A stretch of DNA of 37,436 nucleotides from Rothia nasimurium (GTDB lineage: Bacteria > Actinomycetota > Actinomycetes > Actinomycetales > Micrococcaceae): contig NZ_SPQC01000028.1 in assembly GCF_004569295.1 (NCBI RefSeq), positions 1 to 37,436 on the forward strand, written 5' to 3'. The position numbers were made by a program, and so were the translations under genes. Positions 1-8,920 of this stretch are shown here, piece after piece (position 1 is the stretch's first letter; each line of letters opens with the position of its first letter). The notes under the pieces were generated by a model, which was not told the origin of the DNA, searched no databases, and worked only from the letters and a program-made list of their open reading frames with translations.

Positions 1-116
1 GTCAGGCGGTTGATGACTATATCTATTGGTATAACAACGGTAGGCTTCAGGAGCGATTAAAGGGCCTGGCTCCGATGGGGTATCGGAGCCAGGCTTTGGC
101 AGCCCTGACGGTCTAG
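1..116 (+). CDS. IS3-family transposase, C-terminal fragment (starts before window)
   Basis: The frame starting at base 3 is open and ends in TAG at 114-116, giving 37 residues. The segment YIYWYNNGRLQERLKGL followed by GYRSQAL is typical of the end of the IS3/IS150-type DDE integrase domain (OrfB). The rest of the gene lies outside the window. The IS right end follows about 34 bases later. I am fairly sure of the family, but the exact IS cannot be named from this tail. Confidence 0.85.
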   Translation, partial: QAVDDYIYWYNNGRLQERLKGLAPMGYRSQALAALTV

Positions 117-150
117 GATTAAACCAGTCCAACTTTCGGGGGCTAGTTCA
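1..150. mobile_element. IS3-family insertion sequence, right end
   Basis: The transposase tail is followed by GTCCAACTTTCGGGGGCTAG and then TTCA, ending near 150. Read on the other strand this is a TGAACT...CCCC...AGTTGGAC terminus, the usual IS3/IS150-like inverted-repeat form. At 151 the sequence changes to GH32 coding sequence on the minus strand. The left end and the target duplication are outside the window, so the boundary is accurate only to a few bases. Confidence 0.75.
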
Positions 151-1136
151 GAAAGGTGGCGGGGTATAGTGAGCTGGCCTGCCCAACCGTCCTCAGCCTG
201 GCTTGCCACAGGGAGAGTGAAAGACCCCATCCAACCCCAACATATCCGTCGCTCATCTGGAGCCTCAAGAGTCTGTGGAGCGTAAAAGTTGTGCCCCCAA
301 TCTACCTGCCGATAGTCAGTTAGGGGAACAAAGGTACCGCCTGGTTGCCAGTCACCGACCTGGTAGCCAGCGTTATGGGTGTTGCGGTTGCGATACCCAA
401 CGGGGCGGGGACGTTCTGGGCAGAACATTAAAACCCACTTGCCGTCTAGTTCAAAAAGATCAGGGCATTCAAGCATGAAGACATCTTCGCGGGGGTCCTC
501 GTACAGCACACAGGAAAAATCCCAAGCCATCATGTCATTTGAAGTGTAAAGATGCACCTGCCCACGGCCGTCCTCACCGGTGGCTCCTAGAGCCATATAC
601 CAGCGACCCTCTCGCTGAAATACCTTGGGGTCGCGGAAGTTCTCTAGCCCGGTTGTGCCAATGACTGTGCCCTGTTTGGTGAAGGTAAGACCATCTGCGG
701 AAGTAGCAAGACACTGCACCTGCACGTTGCCCTCATCGCGATTGGCTGGGTTCTTCCAGCGGTTGCCGGTGTAGTAAGCATAGAGCTGGCCGTCTGGTCC
801 GGTGACAGCTGACCCCGAGTAGACCCCGCCGGAGTCCTCATCGAGAGACGGGGCAAGCGCAAGAGGTTCTCGCTGCCAGGTGACCAGATTTTCCGATGAA
901 ACATGGCCCCAGTGCATGGGACCCCAGGAGGTGGAATAGGGGTGGTGCTGGAAGAAAACCTGATAACGGCCATTGTAGTGACTGAGACCGTTAGGGTCAT
1001 TGATCCACCCAGCAGGCGCCGCTATATGAAAGACCGGGTACCAGCGGTCTTTTACATGGTCAGCGAGAGAGCTGTTAGCTTGCTGGGCTCGGTCCAGCTC
1101 AGTGTGGTGCGTCGTCGGAGAAGATGCGTGGGTCAT
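57..1136 (-). pseudogene. GH32 sucrose/fructan hydrolase, 3' end removed by IS insertion
   Basis: Glycoside hydrolase family 32 enzymes cleave beta-fructosides such as sucrose, sucrose-6-phosphate or the fructose end of raffinose. The beta-propeller motifs are present: WINDPNG near residues 44-50 (nucleophile Asp47), FRDP near 168 and ECPD near 224 (acid/base Glu). About 328 native residues remain, to LTIPRHLSE. From base 150 the frame runs antisense into the IS and adds about 30 foreign residues before a stop at 57-59. Family members usually have 430-500 residues, so the last propeller part and the beta-sandwich are missing. The start at 1136 has GGAAAGAG upstream. It is the last gene of the alpha-galactoside operon, after a hairpin. 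The truncated product is probably inactive or unstable, although the catalytic triad is retained. Confidence 0.88.
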
Positions 1137-1162
1137 AGGTGCTCTTTCCAGAATATGCAGAT

Positions 1163-1227
1163 CAACAAAAGCCCACCTATCTTTCGAAGGACCAAGAAAC
1201 TGTACAGATTTTCGAAAGAAAGGTGGG
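1163..1227 (-). terminator. Hairpin between msmK and GH32 genes
   Basis: Two 17-base arms, 1172-1188 and 1211-1227, pair with one mismatch around a 22-base loop. On the minus strand the stem is followed by CTTTTGTT. It lies 13 bases after the msmK stop and before the GH32 ribosome site, so it can act as a terminator or partial attenuator that lowers GH32 expression. Confidence 0.65.
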
Positions 1228-1240
1228 TATTCATAGTGGG

Positions 1241-2350
1241 CTAGAGGCCGATGTTGTCTCCAGTAGCGGCGTCAAAGAAGTGGATATTGCCCTTTGGCGC
1301 AATGTTCAGCTGGTCAAACTGGCGGATAGATGATCGGCCAGGCACACGCAGGATAACCTGAGCAGGACGGTCAGCTGAGGGACGGGCCAGGTGCACCGGG
1401 ACAGAACGGGGGATAGAAGCGTAAACGTAGGCGTCTGCACCCAGTTCTTCTACCAGATCGACGTGGACGGGAATACCCTCACCTGCGCCAACGATTTGCA
1501 GGTCTTCGGGGCGCACGGCCACAGAGACGGTGTCTCCGGTTAGCTTAGCCCGGACTGAATCAGGCAGGGAAATAACGCTGTTCCCCATCTTGGCGCCATC
1601 GGAGTCCACGCTGCAGCGGAAGAGATTCATGGAGGGAGAACCAATGAAACCGGCAACAAACTCATTGGCTGGCTTATCGTAGAGGGTTGAGGGGGCATCA
1701 ACCTGCTGCAAGATTCCGTCCTTGAGGACGGCAACACGGTCGCCCATGGTCATTGCTTCGGTCTGGTCATGGGTGACGTAAACCGTGGTGACGCCAAGCT
1801 GGCGAGTCAGCTCAGAGATCTGAGTGCGGGTCTGCACTCGCAGTTTGGCATCCAGGTTGGAGAGCGGCTCGTCCATGAGGAAGGCGCGTGGAGAACGAAC
1901 AATCGCACGCCCCATGGCAACGCGCTGCCGCTGACCGCCTGAGAGGGCCTTAGGCTTACGGTCTAGGTATTCGGTGAGGTCAAGGAGCTTAGCTGCTTCC
2001 TCAACACGCTGGTTGCGCTTTTCCTTGGGGTACTTAGCGACCTTGAGAGAAAAGGCAATATTCTCTCGCACCGTCATGTGGGGGTACAGCGCATAGTTCT
2101 GGAAGACCATAGCAATATCGCGGTCCTTAGGAGCAACGTTTGTGACGTCCTTACCGCCGATAGTGATAGTGCCGCTTGTAACGTCTTCTAGGCCCGCGAT
2201 CATACGAAGGGTAGTGGATTTGCCACAACCTGAGGGGCCAACAAGAACAAGAAACTCGCCTTCCTTAATGTCCAGGCTCACGTTAGACACCGAGGGACGT
2301 TCTGCCCCGGGGTACTGCAGGGTGATATTTTCGAGGGTTACGCCTGACAT
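1241..2350 (-). CDS. msmK: Sugar ABC transporter ATPase (MsmK/UgpC/MalK type)
   Basis: This is the nucleotide-binding subunit that powers carbohydrate import. Walker A GPSGCGKST lies near residues 38-46, signature LSGGQRQRVAMGRA near 135, Walker B FLMDEPLSNLD near 157, and the switch His in YVTHDQTEA near 192. The C-terminal 130 residues form the regulatory TOBE/OB region typical of MalK-like ATPases; total length 369 is normal. The start has AAAGGA upstream. It follows the binding protein by 36 bases. In Streptococcus mutans the homologous MsmK serves raffinose and melibiose uptake, which fits the GH36 gene of this operon. Such ATPases can be shared between transporters. Confidence 0.9.
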   Translation of the reverse strand: MSGVTLENITLQYPGAERPSVSNVSLDIKEGEFLVLVGPSGCGKSTTLRMIAGLEDVTSGTITIGGKDVTNVAPKDRDIAMVFQNYALYPHMTVRENIAFSLKVAKYPKEKRNQRVEEAAKLLDLTEYLDRKPKALSGGQRQRVAMGRAIVRSPRAFLMDEPLSNLDAKLRVQTRTQISELTRQLGVTTVYVTHDQTEAMTMGDRVAVLKDGILQQVDAPSTLYDKPANEFVAGFIGSPSMNLFRCSVDSDGAKMGNSVISLPDSVRAKLTGDTVSVAVRPEDLQIVGAGEGIPVHVDLVEELGADAYVYASIPRSVPVHLARPSADRPAQVILRVPGRSSIRQFDQLNIAPKGNIHFFDAATGDNIGL

Positions 2351-2386
2351 AGTGGGCGTCCTTTCTTCAAAAGTAATAGGGGCAGC

Positions 2387-3769
2387 TTACTTGCTGGAGT
2401 TTTCAAACAAGTTGTTGATAGAGCTGTTCAGCTCTTCGAGTTCAGGGGCAGCAGGCTTGCGGTTGACGTAGATGTCATCGAAAGCCGAAACGGAGAGGGC
2501 CGTGATGTCGGCACCGAAGCTGGTGATAGGGAAGTAGAACACTTCTTGCTTCTCTACAGGCTCAGTGAAGGCCCAGGTATCAATGCCCATTTCGCTGTAA
2601 GTTCGGGCTGCGATTTCAGTTGCCTCAGTACGAGAGGGAAAAACAACCCCTTCAGCGGCAATATAGTTCTGACATTCAGCAGTTGCCATAAAAGCTACCC
2701 ACTCAGCTGAACCTTCAGGGTCATCGGTATTCTTACTAATCGAATCAGCCAGACCGTTCATCATGGTCATATTCATACCGGTCTCGATATTCGTGGGGAA
2801 TTTAGCGGTGCCTACTTCAAAATCTGCCTTTGCGTAGGTTGAAATCATCCAGGCGCCGTTGAAGGTAATTGCCGCAGCCCCAGAAGTCAGCTGGGGGGCG
2901 GCCCCATCAGCCGCGCTGAAAACACCGTAGGCAGGTGCGTATCCCTTATCGATGAGGCCGAAGTACCAATCTACCGTTTCAGATAAAGCAGGATCATCGA
3001 AGTTGTAACGGTCGCCCCAGGTAGGCTTATTGGTTGATTCCCACCCGTTAGCAGCAGCGAAACCAGACCACTGGCCCTGCCCGAAGGCTGACCCACCGGG
3101 TTCAGAAACACCTAAACCGTAGACAACGACGTTGTTCTTGTCAAAGCCAGGTTCATCGCCACGCACACCATTCTTATCAATCGTCAGATGCGCAACGATT
3201 TGTTCAAAAGTACCGCCGTCCATCGTGTTGAAATCCCAGCTTGCCAGGTCTTCATCGGTGTAGCCAGCTTCGCGAACCATATCTTTGTTATAGAAAGCTG
3301 CAACAGTATCCCAGTCCTTAGGCATGCCGTACAGGTTCCCGCCGGGTCCGGTCCAGATATCGGTTAGGCCGCCTTGGAAGGCCGATGTATCAACCTTCTG
3401 GGTGGCTTCCAAGTCGTTGAGAGGCAGGATGACCTCAAGATCAACATATTGGGGGTACTTCGCAACGTGATTGGTAAAGACGTCCGGCCCCTGGTCAGCA
3501 ATGAATCCAGCAGTCAGCTTCTGCCAGTAATCACCCCAGCCGTACTGTGTGATAATGACTTTCTTGCCGGTTTTCTCTTCGAAGAGGTTAGCGCACTGCT
3601 GATATCCGGGGAGCTGGCCGGTGTCCCAGAGCCAATAGTCGATGGTTCCAGCATTGTTGCCTTCGGCTTCTGAGGACGAATCGGTGAGGGCGCAGCCACT
3701 GAAAGTAAGTACCGCGGCTGCTGACAGAGCAGCCGTACGACGGATTTTTTGACCGATAGATGTAGCCAT
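2387..3769 (-). CDS. Sugar ABC transporter substrate-binding lipoprotein
   Basis: This is the extracellular binding protein of family 1 (MalE/MsmE-like), 460 residues. The N-terminus shows a signal peptide with basic residues near 9-12, a hydrophobic AALSAAAVLTF stretch and lipobox FSGC, so Cys26 is the likely lipidated residue. The mature part starts with a Ser/Glu-rich linker. SGAAAITFNGAWM near residues 295-307 is typical of this family. AAGGAG precedes the ATG. It lies 11 bases after the second permease. An alpha-galactoside such as raffinose or melibiose is the likely ligand from context; the sequence alone does not fix it. Confidence 0.88.
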   Translation of the reverse strand: MATSIGQKIRRTAALSAAAVLTFSGCALTDSSSEAEGNNAGTIDYWLWDTGQLPGYQQCANLFEEKTGKKVIITQYGWGDYWQKLTAGFIADQGPDVFTNHVAKYPQYVDLEVILPLNDLEATQKVDTSAFQGGLTDIWTGPGGNLYGMPKDWDTVAAFYNKDMVREAGYTDEDLASWDFNTMDGGTFEQIVAHLTIDKNGVRGDEPGFDKNNVVVYGLGVSEPGGSAFGQGQWSGFAAANGWESTNKPTWGDRYNFDDPALSETVDWYFGLIDKGYAPAYGVFSAADGAAPQLTSGAAAITFNGAWMISTYAKADFEVGTAKFPTNIETGMNMTMMNGLADSISKNTDDPEGSAEWVAFMATAECQNYIAAEGVVFPSRTEATEIAARTYSEMGIDTWAFTEPVEKQEVFYFPITSFGADITALSVSAFDDIYVNRKPAAPELEELNSSINNLFENSSK

Positions 3770-3780
3770 GGTGGAGCTCC

Positions 3781-4710
3781 TTACTTAAGACCGTTGAAGC
3801 CGATGGAGTTCACGATTCGCTTGGCGAAGAACATGAACAGGATAATCATGGGAAGGGCAGCAATCAGGGTTGCGGCCATGAGACCAGCCCAGTCGGTACC
3901 GAGTTGCGGGGATTGAGCGCGGAAGACGCCCAGAGCCACGGTCAGGACGCGGGACTCGTCGGTGTAGGACACCATCAGGGGCCAGAAATAGTCGTTCCAG
4001 GCTGCAATGTAGGTGAGGATACCTAGTGTGGCCATGGGGGCAGTTGCCATAGGCAGGATGACCTTAAAGAAGATACCGATACGGGAGATGCCATCGAGCA
4101 GGGCAGCTTCTTCAATCTCACGGGGAATATTCATGAAGAACTGACGCAGGAAGAAGACTGCAAAGGGGGTCATGAACATCGTTGGTAGGGAGATTCCCAA
4201 GAGGGAATCAATCAGGCCCAGTTCCTTGATGAGGACGAAGTTGGGAAGCAGGGTAAAGATTGAGGGAACCATCAGACCCAGCAAGAAAGCGGCATAGAGA
4301 AAATCGCGGCCGCGAAATTTGAGGCGGGCAAAAGCGTAGGCTGCCATGGCCGAGAAGAAGAGCTGCCCTGCGGTAACCATGGTAGCTACGACAACTGAGT
4401 TGTAGATATAGCGCCAAAAGTTCATGTCGGTGACGGCACCCCCTTCTGCAATTGCTTCTTCAGGAGTCTGTAGACCGAATACTCGTTCAAAACCACCCGT
4501 GGAGAATTCTGCAGGCAGTAAGGAACCCGGATTCTCGTAGAGAGCGGTATTTGTAGAGAGAGCCGTACGAAGCACCCAGTAAAAGGGCAGGATAGTAATC
4601 ACCATAACCAGGATCATGAAGGTCCAGGCGAGAATCTTGCCAACGGGGGACTTTTTCTTGAAGTCCTTCTCCGCGGGGTCCGGTGTGGTGTCTACGGTTG
4701 AAGTAGTCAT
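3781..4710 (-). CDS. Sugar ABC transporter permease (MsmG/MalG-like)
   Basis: This integral-membrane subunit has 309 residues. A polar N-terminal tail is followed by a first membrane helix near 27-47 and about five more helices. The EAA loop that contacts the ATPase reads EIEEAALLDGISRIGIFFKV near residues 197-216. The last residues RIVNSIGFNGLK are typical of MalG-class permeases. AGGAGA precedes the ATG. It pairs with the permease 12 bases upstream on the same strand. Confidence 0.9.
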   Translation of the reverse strand: MTTSTVDTTPDPAEKDFKKKSPVGKILAWTFMILVMVITILPFYWVLRTALSTNTALYENPGSLLPAEFSTGGFERVFGLQTPEEAIAEGGAVTDMNFWRYIYNSVVVATMVTAGQLFFSAMAAYAFARLKFRGRDFLYAAFLLGLMVPSIFTLLPNFVLIKELGLIDSLLGISLPTMFMTPFAVFFLRQFFMNIPREIEEAALLDGISRIGIFFKVILPMATAPMATLGILTYIAAWNDYFWPLMVSYTDESRVLTVALGVFRAQSPQLGTDWAGLMAATLIAALPMIILFMFFAKRIVNSIGFNGLK

Positions 4711-4722
4711 GAGTGTGTTCTC

Positions 4723-5631
4723 CTAGTCCAGATCCGTATCATTGGCGCGAGTTACCTTGAACTGGATGAAGGTAATGATGGCAAGCACTACGAGAAGTGC
4801 TACTGACATTGCTGAGGCGTAACCAAACTGGAAGCGTCCGAAAGCCATATCGTAGATATACATCTGTAGAACGTTGGTAGAGTTCGCAGGGCCACCGCCA
4901 GTGTTGACTGAGACAGTATCGAAGACCTGGAAAGAACCAATAACGGTCATGATAAGGACCAAGGCTAGAATCGGCCGGAGTAGAGGCATCGTGATAGAGA
5001 AGAAGATGTGGGTTTCGCTGGCTCCATCCATGCGGGCTGCTTCATACACCGAGTTCGGCAGGTTCTGTAGGCCAGCAAAGATGAGGAGAGCGGTGTAGCC
5101 CATGTGACGCCACACGTTAATCATGGCGATGGTCGGGATTGCCCAGTTGGGATCGGTGAGAAAACCGATCCGGCCGATACCAATCCATTCAAGAATCTGG
5201 TTTGCGATACCAAATTGGCCATCTAGAATCCAGAGCCAGATAACTGCGGCAACCACATTAGAGACCAGGTAGGGAGAGAGCACCACCGAGCGGACAAAAG
5301 TTGACTGAGTCAACCTGTGCATGAGCACGGCAATCAGCAAGGCCATGATGGTCTGAATACCGATATTGAGTACTACGTACCAGAGGGTGACCCGCATGGC
5401 GTTCCAGAAGAGCGGGTCGCCAAACATACGAGTGTAATTATCAAAGCCAATAAAGGTTGCAGGGGTGAGCAAATTGTATTCTGTAAAGCTCAACCAGATT
5501 CCTCTTACGGTAGGCCACAGAAAGAAAATGACGTAGCCTAGCCCGGCAGGGAAGAGGAAGAGCCATGGAAGCCAGGGCTGCTGTGTTCTAGAGGAAGAAG
5601 ATTTTTTTCTTCCGGTGACCTGTGTACTCAT
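4723..5631 (-). CDS. Sugar ABC transporter permease (MsmF/MalF-like)
   Basis: This is the second membrane subunit of the importer, 302 residues from the chosen start, with about six helices starting at PWLFLFPAGLGYVIFFLWP. The EAA motif reads VYEAARMDGASETHIFFSI in the second half. I chose the ATG at 5631 (MSTQVTGRKK) because AGAGG lies 5 bases upstream; an in-frame start at 5661 has no comparable ribosome site. It follows the alpha-galactosidase gene by about 60 bases and is probably co-transcribed with it. Confidence 0.88.
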   Translation of the reverse strand: MSTQVTGRKKSSSSRTQQPWLPWLFLFPAGLGYVIFFLWPTVRGIWLSFTEYNLLTPATFIGFDNYTRMFGDPLFWNAMRVTLWYVVLNIGIQTIMALLIAVLMHRLTQSTFVRSVVLSPYLVSNVVAAVIWLWILDGQFGIANQILEWIGIGRIGFLTDPNWAIPTIAMINVWRHMGYTALLIFAGLQNLPNSVYEAARMDGASETHIFFSITMPLLRPILALVLIMTVIGSFQVFDTVSVNTGGGPANSTNVLQMYIYDMAFGRFQFGYASAMSVALLVVLAIITFIQFKVTRANDTDLD

Positions 5632-5690
5632 ATTGACCTCTGGGGGTGCTAGCGGATTCACGGGGCGTGAATTTTAGTGGATAGAGGGGG

Positions 5691-7898
5691 TTAGATAGCT
5701 TCAAAGTGGAGAAGACGGACTGATTCAGGCCATTGTGCAGGCAGGTAGAAACCGGCTCTTTCAATCATGGCGCCAGTCATTTCGACGGGTTGCTCACTGG
5801 GCCACCAGGGGGCTGCGAAGTAGTTTCCGCGAGGGGCGTCGGGAGTGACGTCCTGAACTCGATAACGACGAGTGGGGGCAAGACCACGGATGCGGAAGGT
5901 ACCCACGGGGTCGACATCTGATACGGCCAAAGCGGTGATAGAGAAGAGTGCTTCGCTCTGGTCGGATGCAACGACGCCTTGGACGTATACAGCCGGGTCT
6001 GTCTGGTCCATTCGCACTAAATCGCCGGTGTGGATGAGTGAGCGGTGCTTCTTGTGGAAGCTAATCCAAGCGCTCAGGCCCTTGAGTTCTTCCTCAGTAG
6101 CTGTCGCTAAATCCCATTCGATACCGAGATGGCCCCAGATGGCAGTAGCCGCACGGAAGTGCAGAGAGTGGTAGCGGCCAGTAGTGTGGGAGCTGCCCGA
6201 GGCAATATGGGATCCCATCATTTCGGCAGGGACTAGCTGCTGGGTCCAGGTGTGCATTTGCTGGCGTTCGAGGGGGTCAATGCAGTCAGAAGTCCAGACC
6301 CGGTCAGTGCGCTGCAAGACTTCCAGGTCTATGCGGGCTCCGCCGGATGCACAGGATTCAATTTCAAGGCCGGGGAAAGTTTCTTTCAGCTCGTCCATCA
6401 GACGGTAGGCAGCGAGCGTCTGCCCGTGCACCGCCGGAGTGCCGGTAAGCGAGTGTGAGGCTTCAAGGAGATCTCGGTTATGATCCCACTTGATGTACTT
6501 GATGCCAGGATATTCGGTGAGGACGGCAACCATCTGGTCGCGCACGTGGGAGTAGGCTTCGGGGATGGTCAGGTTCATGACCTGCTGGGTACGAGCAGCA
6601 TGGGGAGTGCGGCCGGGCACCTGCATGATCCATTCAGGGTGGGCACGAGCAACATCAGAGTCGGGGTTAACCATTTCAGGTTCGAACCATAGGCCAAATT
6701 CCATGCCAAGGTCATTCACGTAGTCAATCAGGGGGGAGAGACCCTCTGACCAGACCTCTTCTGAGACAACCCAGTCTCCTAGGCCTGAAGTGTCGTCACG
6801 ACGGGAGCCGAACCAGCCATCGTCCAGCACATAGCGTTCGATGCCAAGGGCAGCAGCCCGGTCTGCAAAGCCCTTGAGCCGGGGCAAATCGTGGTCAAAG
6901 TAGACTGCTTCCCACACGTTGATGGTGACGGGGCGGGGACGGGTCGGATGCTGGGGGCGTGAGCGGAGCCAGGAGCGGACGCGGCCGGCCTGTTCGTCCT
7001 GTCCCTGCCCGTAGGCGGCATAGACCCAGGCCCCGGTGTAGGTTTCTTGTTCAGCCAGATTAACTTCCCCGGGGAGGAGCAGCTCAGAGCCACCAAGAAA
7101 CTGTTGCCCCAGGAAGGATCGTTCTGCCCAGGTGCGGTGCCCACCGGAGAAGGCGGTGTGGACCCCCCAGACTTCTCCCTTGTCAAAGCCAAATCTGGGT
7201 TCGCCTGCTGTGAGCATGAAGGCGGCGTCTGCACCGGTGCGCCCCTTGCGGCCTTCACGGAGGTGGGTTCCAACGTTGAAAGCAGTACGCTGGGGAGCGC
7301 GTTCCTTGGACCAGTGGCCGCGGAAGTCCTGTAGTTCCCGTGCGAAAGAGGGGACGGGGAGGACGATACCGAGTTCACGCACGTTGTATGTGTCGGACCC
7401 GGTGTTAGTCAGAGTAGCCCGGGCACGCAACAAGCCGCTGGGCAGGAGCTCAATCTCAAGGGTGACGGCCAGGTGAGCTAAGGGGTCGGTGGCGCTAACG
7501 GTGAGCGCAGCTGCACCAGTTTCTAGGAGGGATTCTCGGCGCTGTAGTGGCTGATCGGTGAGAACTGTTAGTTGTTCAGTGATGAATTTGGGTGACCAGT
7601 CAGAGCCATCGGCACGGGAGCCTTCCAGCCCGGTACGGCCGTACCATCCCGGCTCGTGGGTAGCCAAGAGATTAACGCGTACGGGTTCGTCCTGATTATT
7701 AATAGAGAAAGTCTCGCGCTTACCGAGGACGAGGAGGGCGGCATCTGCTTCGGTCAGTTCACCTAAATCTTGACCCCAGTGAGCTATTGCAGGAAGCAAC
7801 CCACCATTCAGGTCAAGGAGAACCGACACTCCCTGTGCCCGCAGGTGGACAGCACTGTTCACTTCAGGGCCTAGTTCGAAAATCTGAGCGTCCTGCAT
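5691..7898 (-). CDS. aga: Alpha-galactosidase, GH36
   Basis: This enzyme hydrolyses terminal alpha-1,6-galactose from melibiose, raffinose and related sugars. The family 36 catalytic residues are visible: KWDHNRD near residue 470 (nucleophile Asp) and the acid/base Asp in WTSDCIDPLERQ near 538, with SCASGGARIDLE between them. The 735-residue length is normal. The start at 7898 (MQDAQIF) is preceded by AGGAAGG; longer in-frame starts would run into the promoter and its palindrome. There is no signal peptide, so the sugar is taken up intact by the ABC system and cleaved in the cytoplasm. It is the first gene of the minus-strand operon and is divergent from the DeoR regulator. Confidence 0.93.
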   Translation of the reverse strand: MQDAQIFELGPEVNSAVHLRAQGVSVLLDLNGGLLPAIAHWGQDLGELTEADAALLVLGKRETFSINNQDEPVRVNLLATHEPGWYGRTGLEGSRADGSDWSPKFITEQLTVLTDQPLQRRESLLETGAAALTVSATDPLAHLAVTLEIELLPSGLLRARATLTNTGSDTYNVRELGIVLPVPSFARELQDFRGHWSKERAPQRTAFNVGTHLREGRKGRTGADAAFMLTAGEPRFGFDKGEVWGVHTAFSGGHRTWAERSFLGQQFLGGSELLLPGEVNLAEQETYTGAWVYAAYGQGQDEQAGRVRSWLRSRPQHPTRPRPVTINVWEAVYFDHDLPRLKGFADRAAALGIERYVLDDGWFGSRRDDTSGLGDWVVSEEVWSEGLSPLIDYVNDLGMEFGLWFEPEMVNPDSDVARAHPEWIMQVPGRTPHAARTQQVMNLTIPEAYSHVRDQMVAVLTEYPGIKYIKWDHNRDLLEASHSLTGTPAVHGQTLAAYRLMDELKETFPGLEIESCASGGARIDLEVLQRTDRVWTSDCIDPLERQQMHTWTQQLVPAEMMGSHIASGSSHTTGRYHSLHFRAATAIWGHLGIEWDLATATEEELKGLSAWISFHKKHRSLIHTGDLVRMDQTDPAVYVQGVVASDQSEALFSITALAVSDVDPVGTFRIRGLAPTRRYRVQDVTPDAPRGNYFAAPWWPSEQPVEMTGAMIERAGFYLPAQWPESVRLLHFEAI

Positions 7899-8143
7899 TA
7901 GGGGGCGACACCTTCCTGTAAGAAGAAATCTTGCGTGTTTATTCTTGTTCATTTGAACATTAAAGATAGTGTAACACGCAGCATAAGAAAACATGCCAAC
8001 CTTGATTAATATTCGACATAGCGGCAAATTTGAACAATATTCCACTAGCAATAATGTTAATTTTTGTTCGTTTTATGCCATACTATTGTTGAGAGTGACA
8101 GCCCAACAGGAGCACCACCTGTTCTGCATCAAAAAGGAAAACA
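7899..8143. promoter_or_regulatory. Divergent promoter region of aga operon and deoR-galTK
   Basis: This A+T-rich 245-base gap drives both directions. A perfect 14-base palindrome TGTTCATTTGAACA lies at 7946-7959. The related half sites TGAACA (8031-8036) and TGTTCG (8065-8070) lie towards the regulator. This resembles DeoR/GlpR operators built on TGTTC half sites. On the minus strand a -10-like TACACT sits just upstream of the palindrome, so a bound repressor would cover the aga start. The regulator-side -35/-10 boxes are not clear. Confidence 0.6.
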
Positions 8144-8920
8144 ATGCTTCCCGACGTCCGCAAAAAACGCATCCTGCAGGAAGTTCAGGCCCGCGGCTCA
8201 GCCCAGGTTGCCGACCTTGCTGAGCTGCTTGGAGTCTCCCCCATGACCGTACGCCGTGACCTAGCTGAGCTTGACGAACAGGGACTCATCAACCGCATCC
8301 ACGGAGGCGCCGAAGCATCCACTACCATCCTAGAGCCCGCTTTCGCCGAAAAAATGGGTCTCAATGCCAGCGAAAAAAGTGCCATTGCCACTGCCGCCAC
8401 AACCCTTGCCCGGGCAGGTCAAGCTATCTCCATCGCAGGAGGCACCACCTGCCTGCATATCGCCCAACACCTTGCTGATGACACAACCCTCGCTGATCTC
8501 ACCATTATCACCAATTCACTTCCTGTCGCCGACGAGTTCTTTGCCCGCAGTTCTTCCCACCCTCACCCAGCTCGGGTCCTGCTCACCGGTGGCGAACGAA
8601 CCCCGTCCGATGCTCTGGTCGGCCCTATTGCGGAAGCATCTTTAACTAACCTCCACGCCGACGTCCTCTTTATCGGGGCCCACAGCGCAACGGAGTCTGG
8701 GCTGCTAACACCCAACCTGTATGAGGCCCAGACCAACCGGGCTCTCATCCAAAACGCCCACAAGGTTATAACCGCTTTCGATGGGTCGAAATGGAATACT
8801 GCGGGACTAGCCCGCTATGCAAACTGGTCCGATATCGACACGGTCATTACCACCCGTGAGCTACCTGCGCCTGCTCTCTTCTTCCTAGAACAGAATGTGA
8901 ACGAGGTTCTTATCGCATGA
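8144..8920 (+). CDS. DeoR/GlpR-family sugar-responsive repressor
   Basis: The N-terminal DeoR helix-turn-helix spans about residues 3-57 (RKKRILQEVQARGSAQVADL ... MTVRRDLAELDEQGLINRIHGG). The C-terminal sugar-phosphate sensing domain (DeoRC, phosphosugar-isomerase-like) has AGGTTCLHIA and FIGAHSATESGLLTPN. Length 258 is standard. AAAGGA precedes the ATG. Its stop overlaps the galT start by 4 bases (ATGA), so it is translationally coupled to galT-galK. It probably represses both divergent operons until a galactose-derived phosphosugar appears; the ligand is inferred. Confidence 0.88.
   Translation: MLPDVRKKRILQEVQARGSAQVADLAELLGVSPMTVRRDLAELDEQGLINRIHGGAEASTTILEPAFAEKMGLNASEKSAIATAATTLARAGQAISIAGGTTCLHIAQHLADDTTLADLTIITNSLPVADEFFARSSSHPHPARVLLTGGERTPSDALVGPIAEASLTNLHADVLFIGAHSATESGLLTPNLYEAQTNRALIQNAHKVITAFDGSKWNTAGLARYANWSDIDTVITTRELPAPALFFLEQNVNEVLIA

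Noticed and set aside
6779-7378. 199-codon open frame overlapping the alpha-galactosidase gene
   Set aside because: It lies entirely inside the strongly supported GH36 coding sequence in another frame, and has low-complexity Pro/Ser/Thr composition and no ribosome site.
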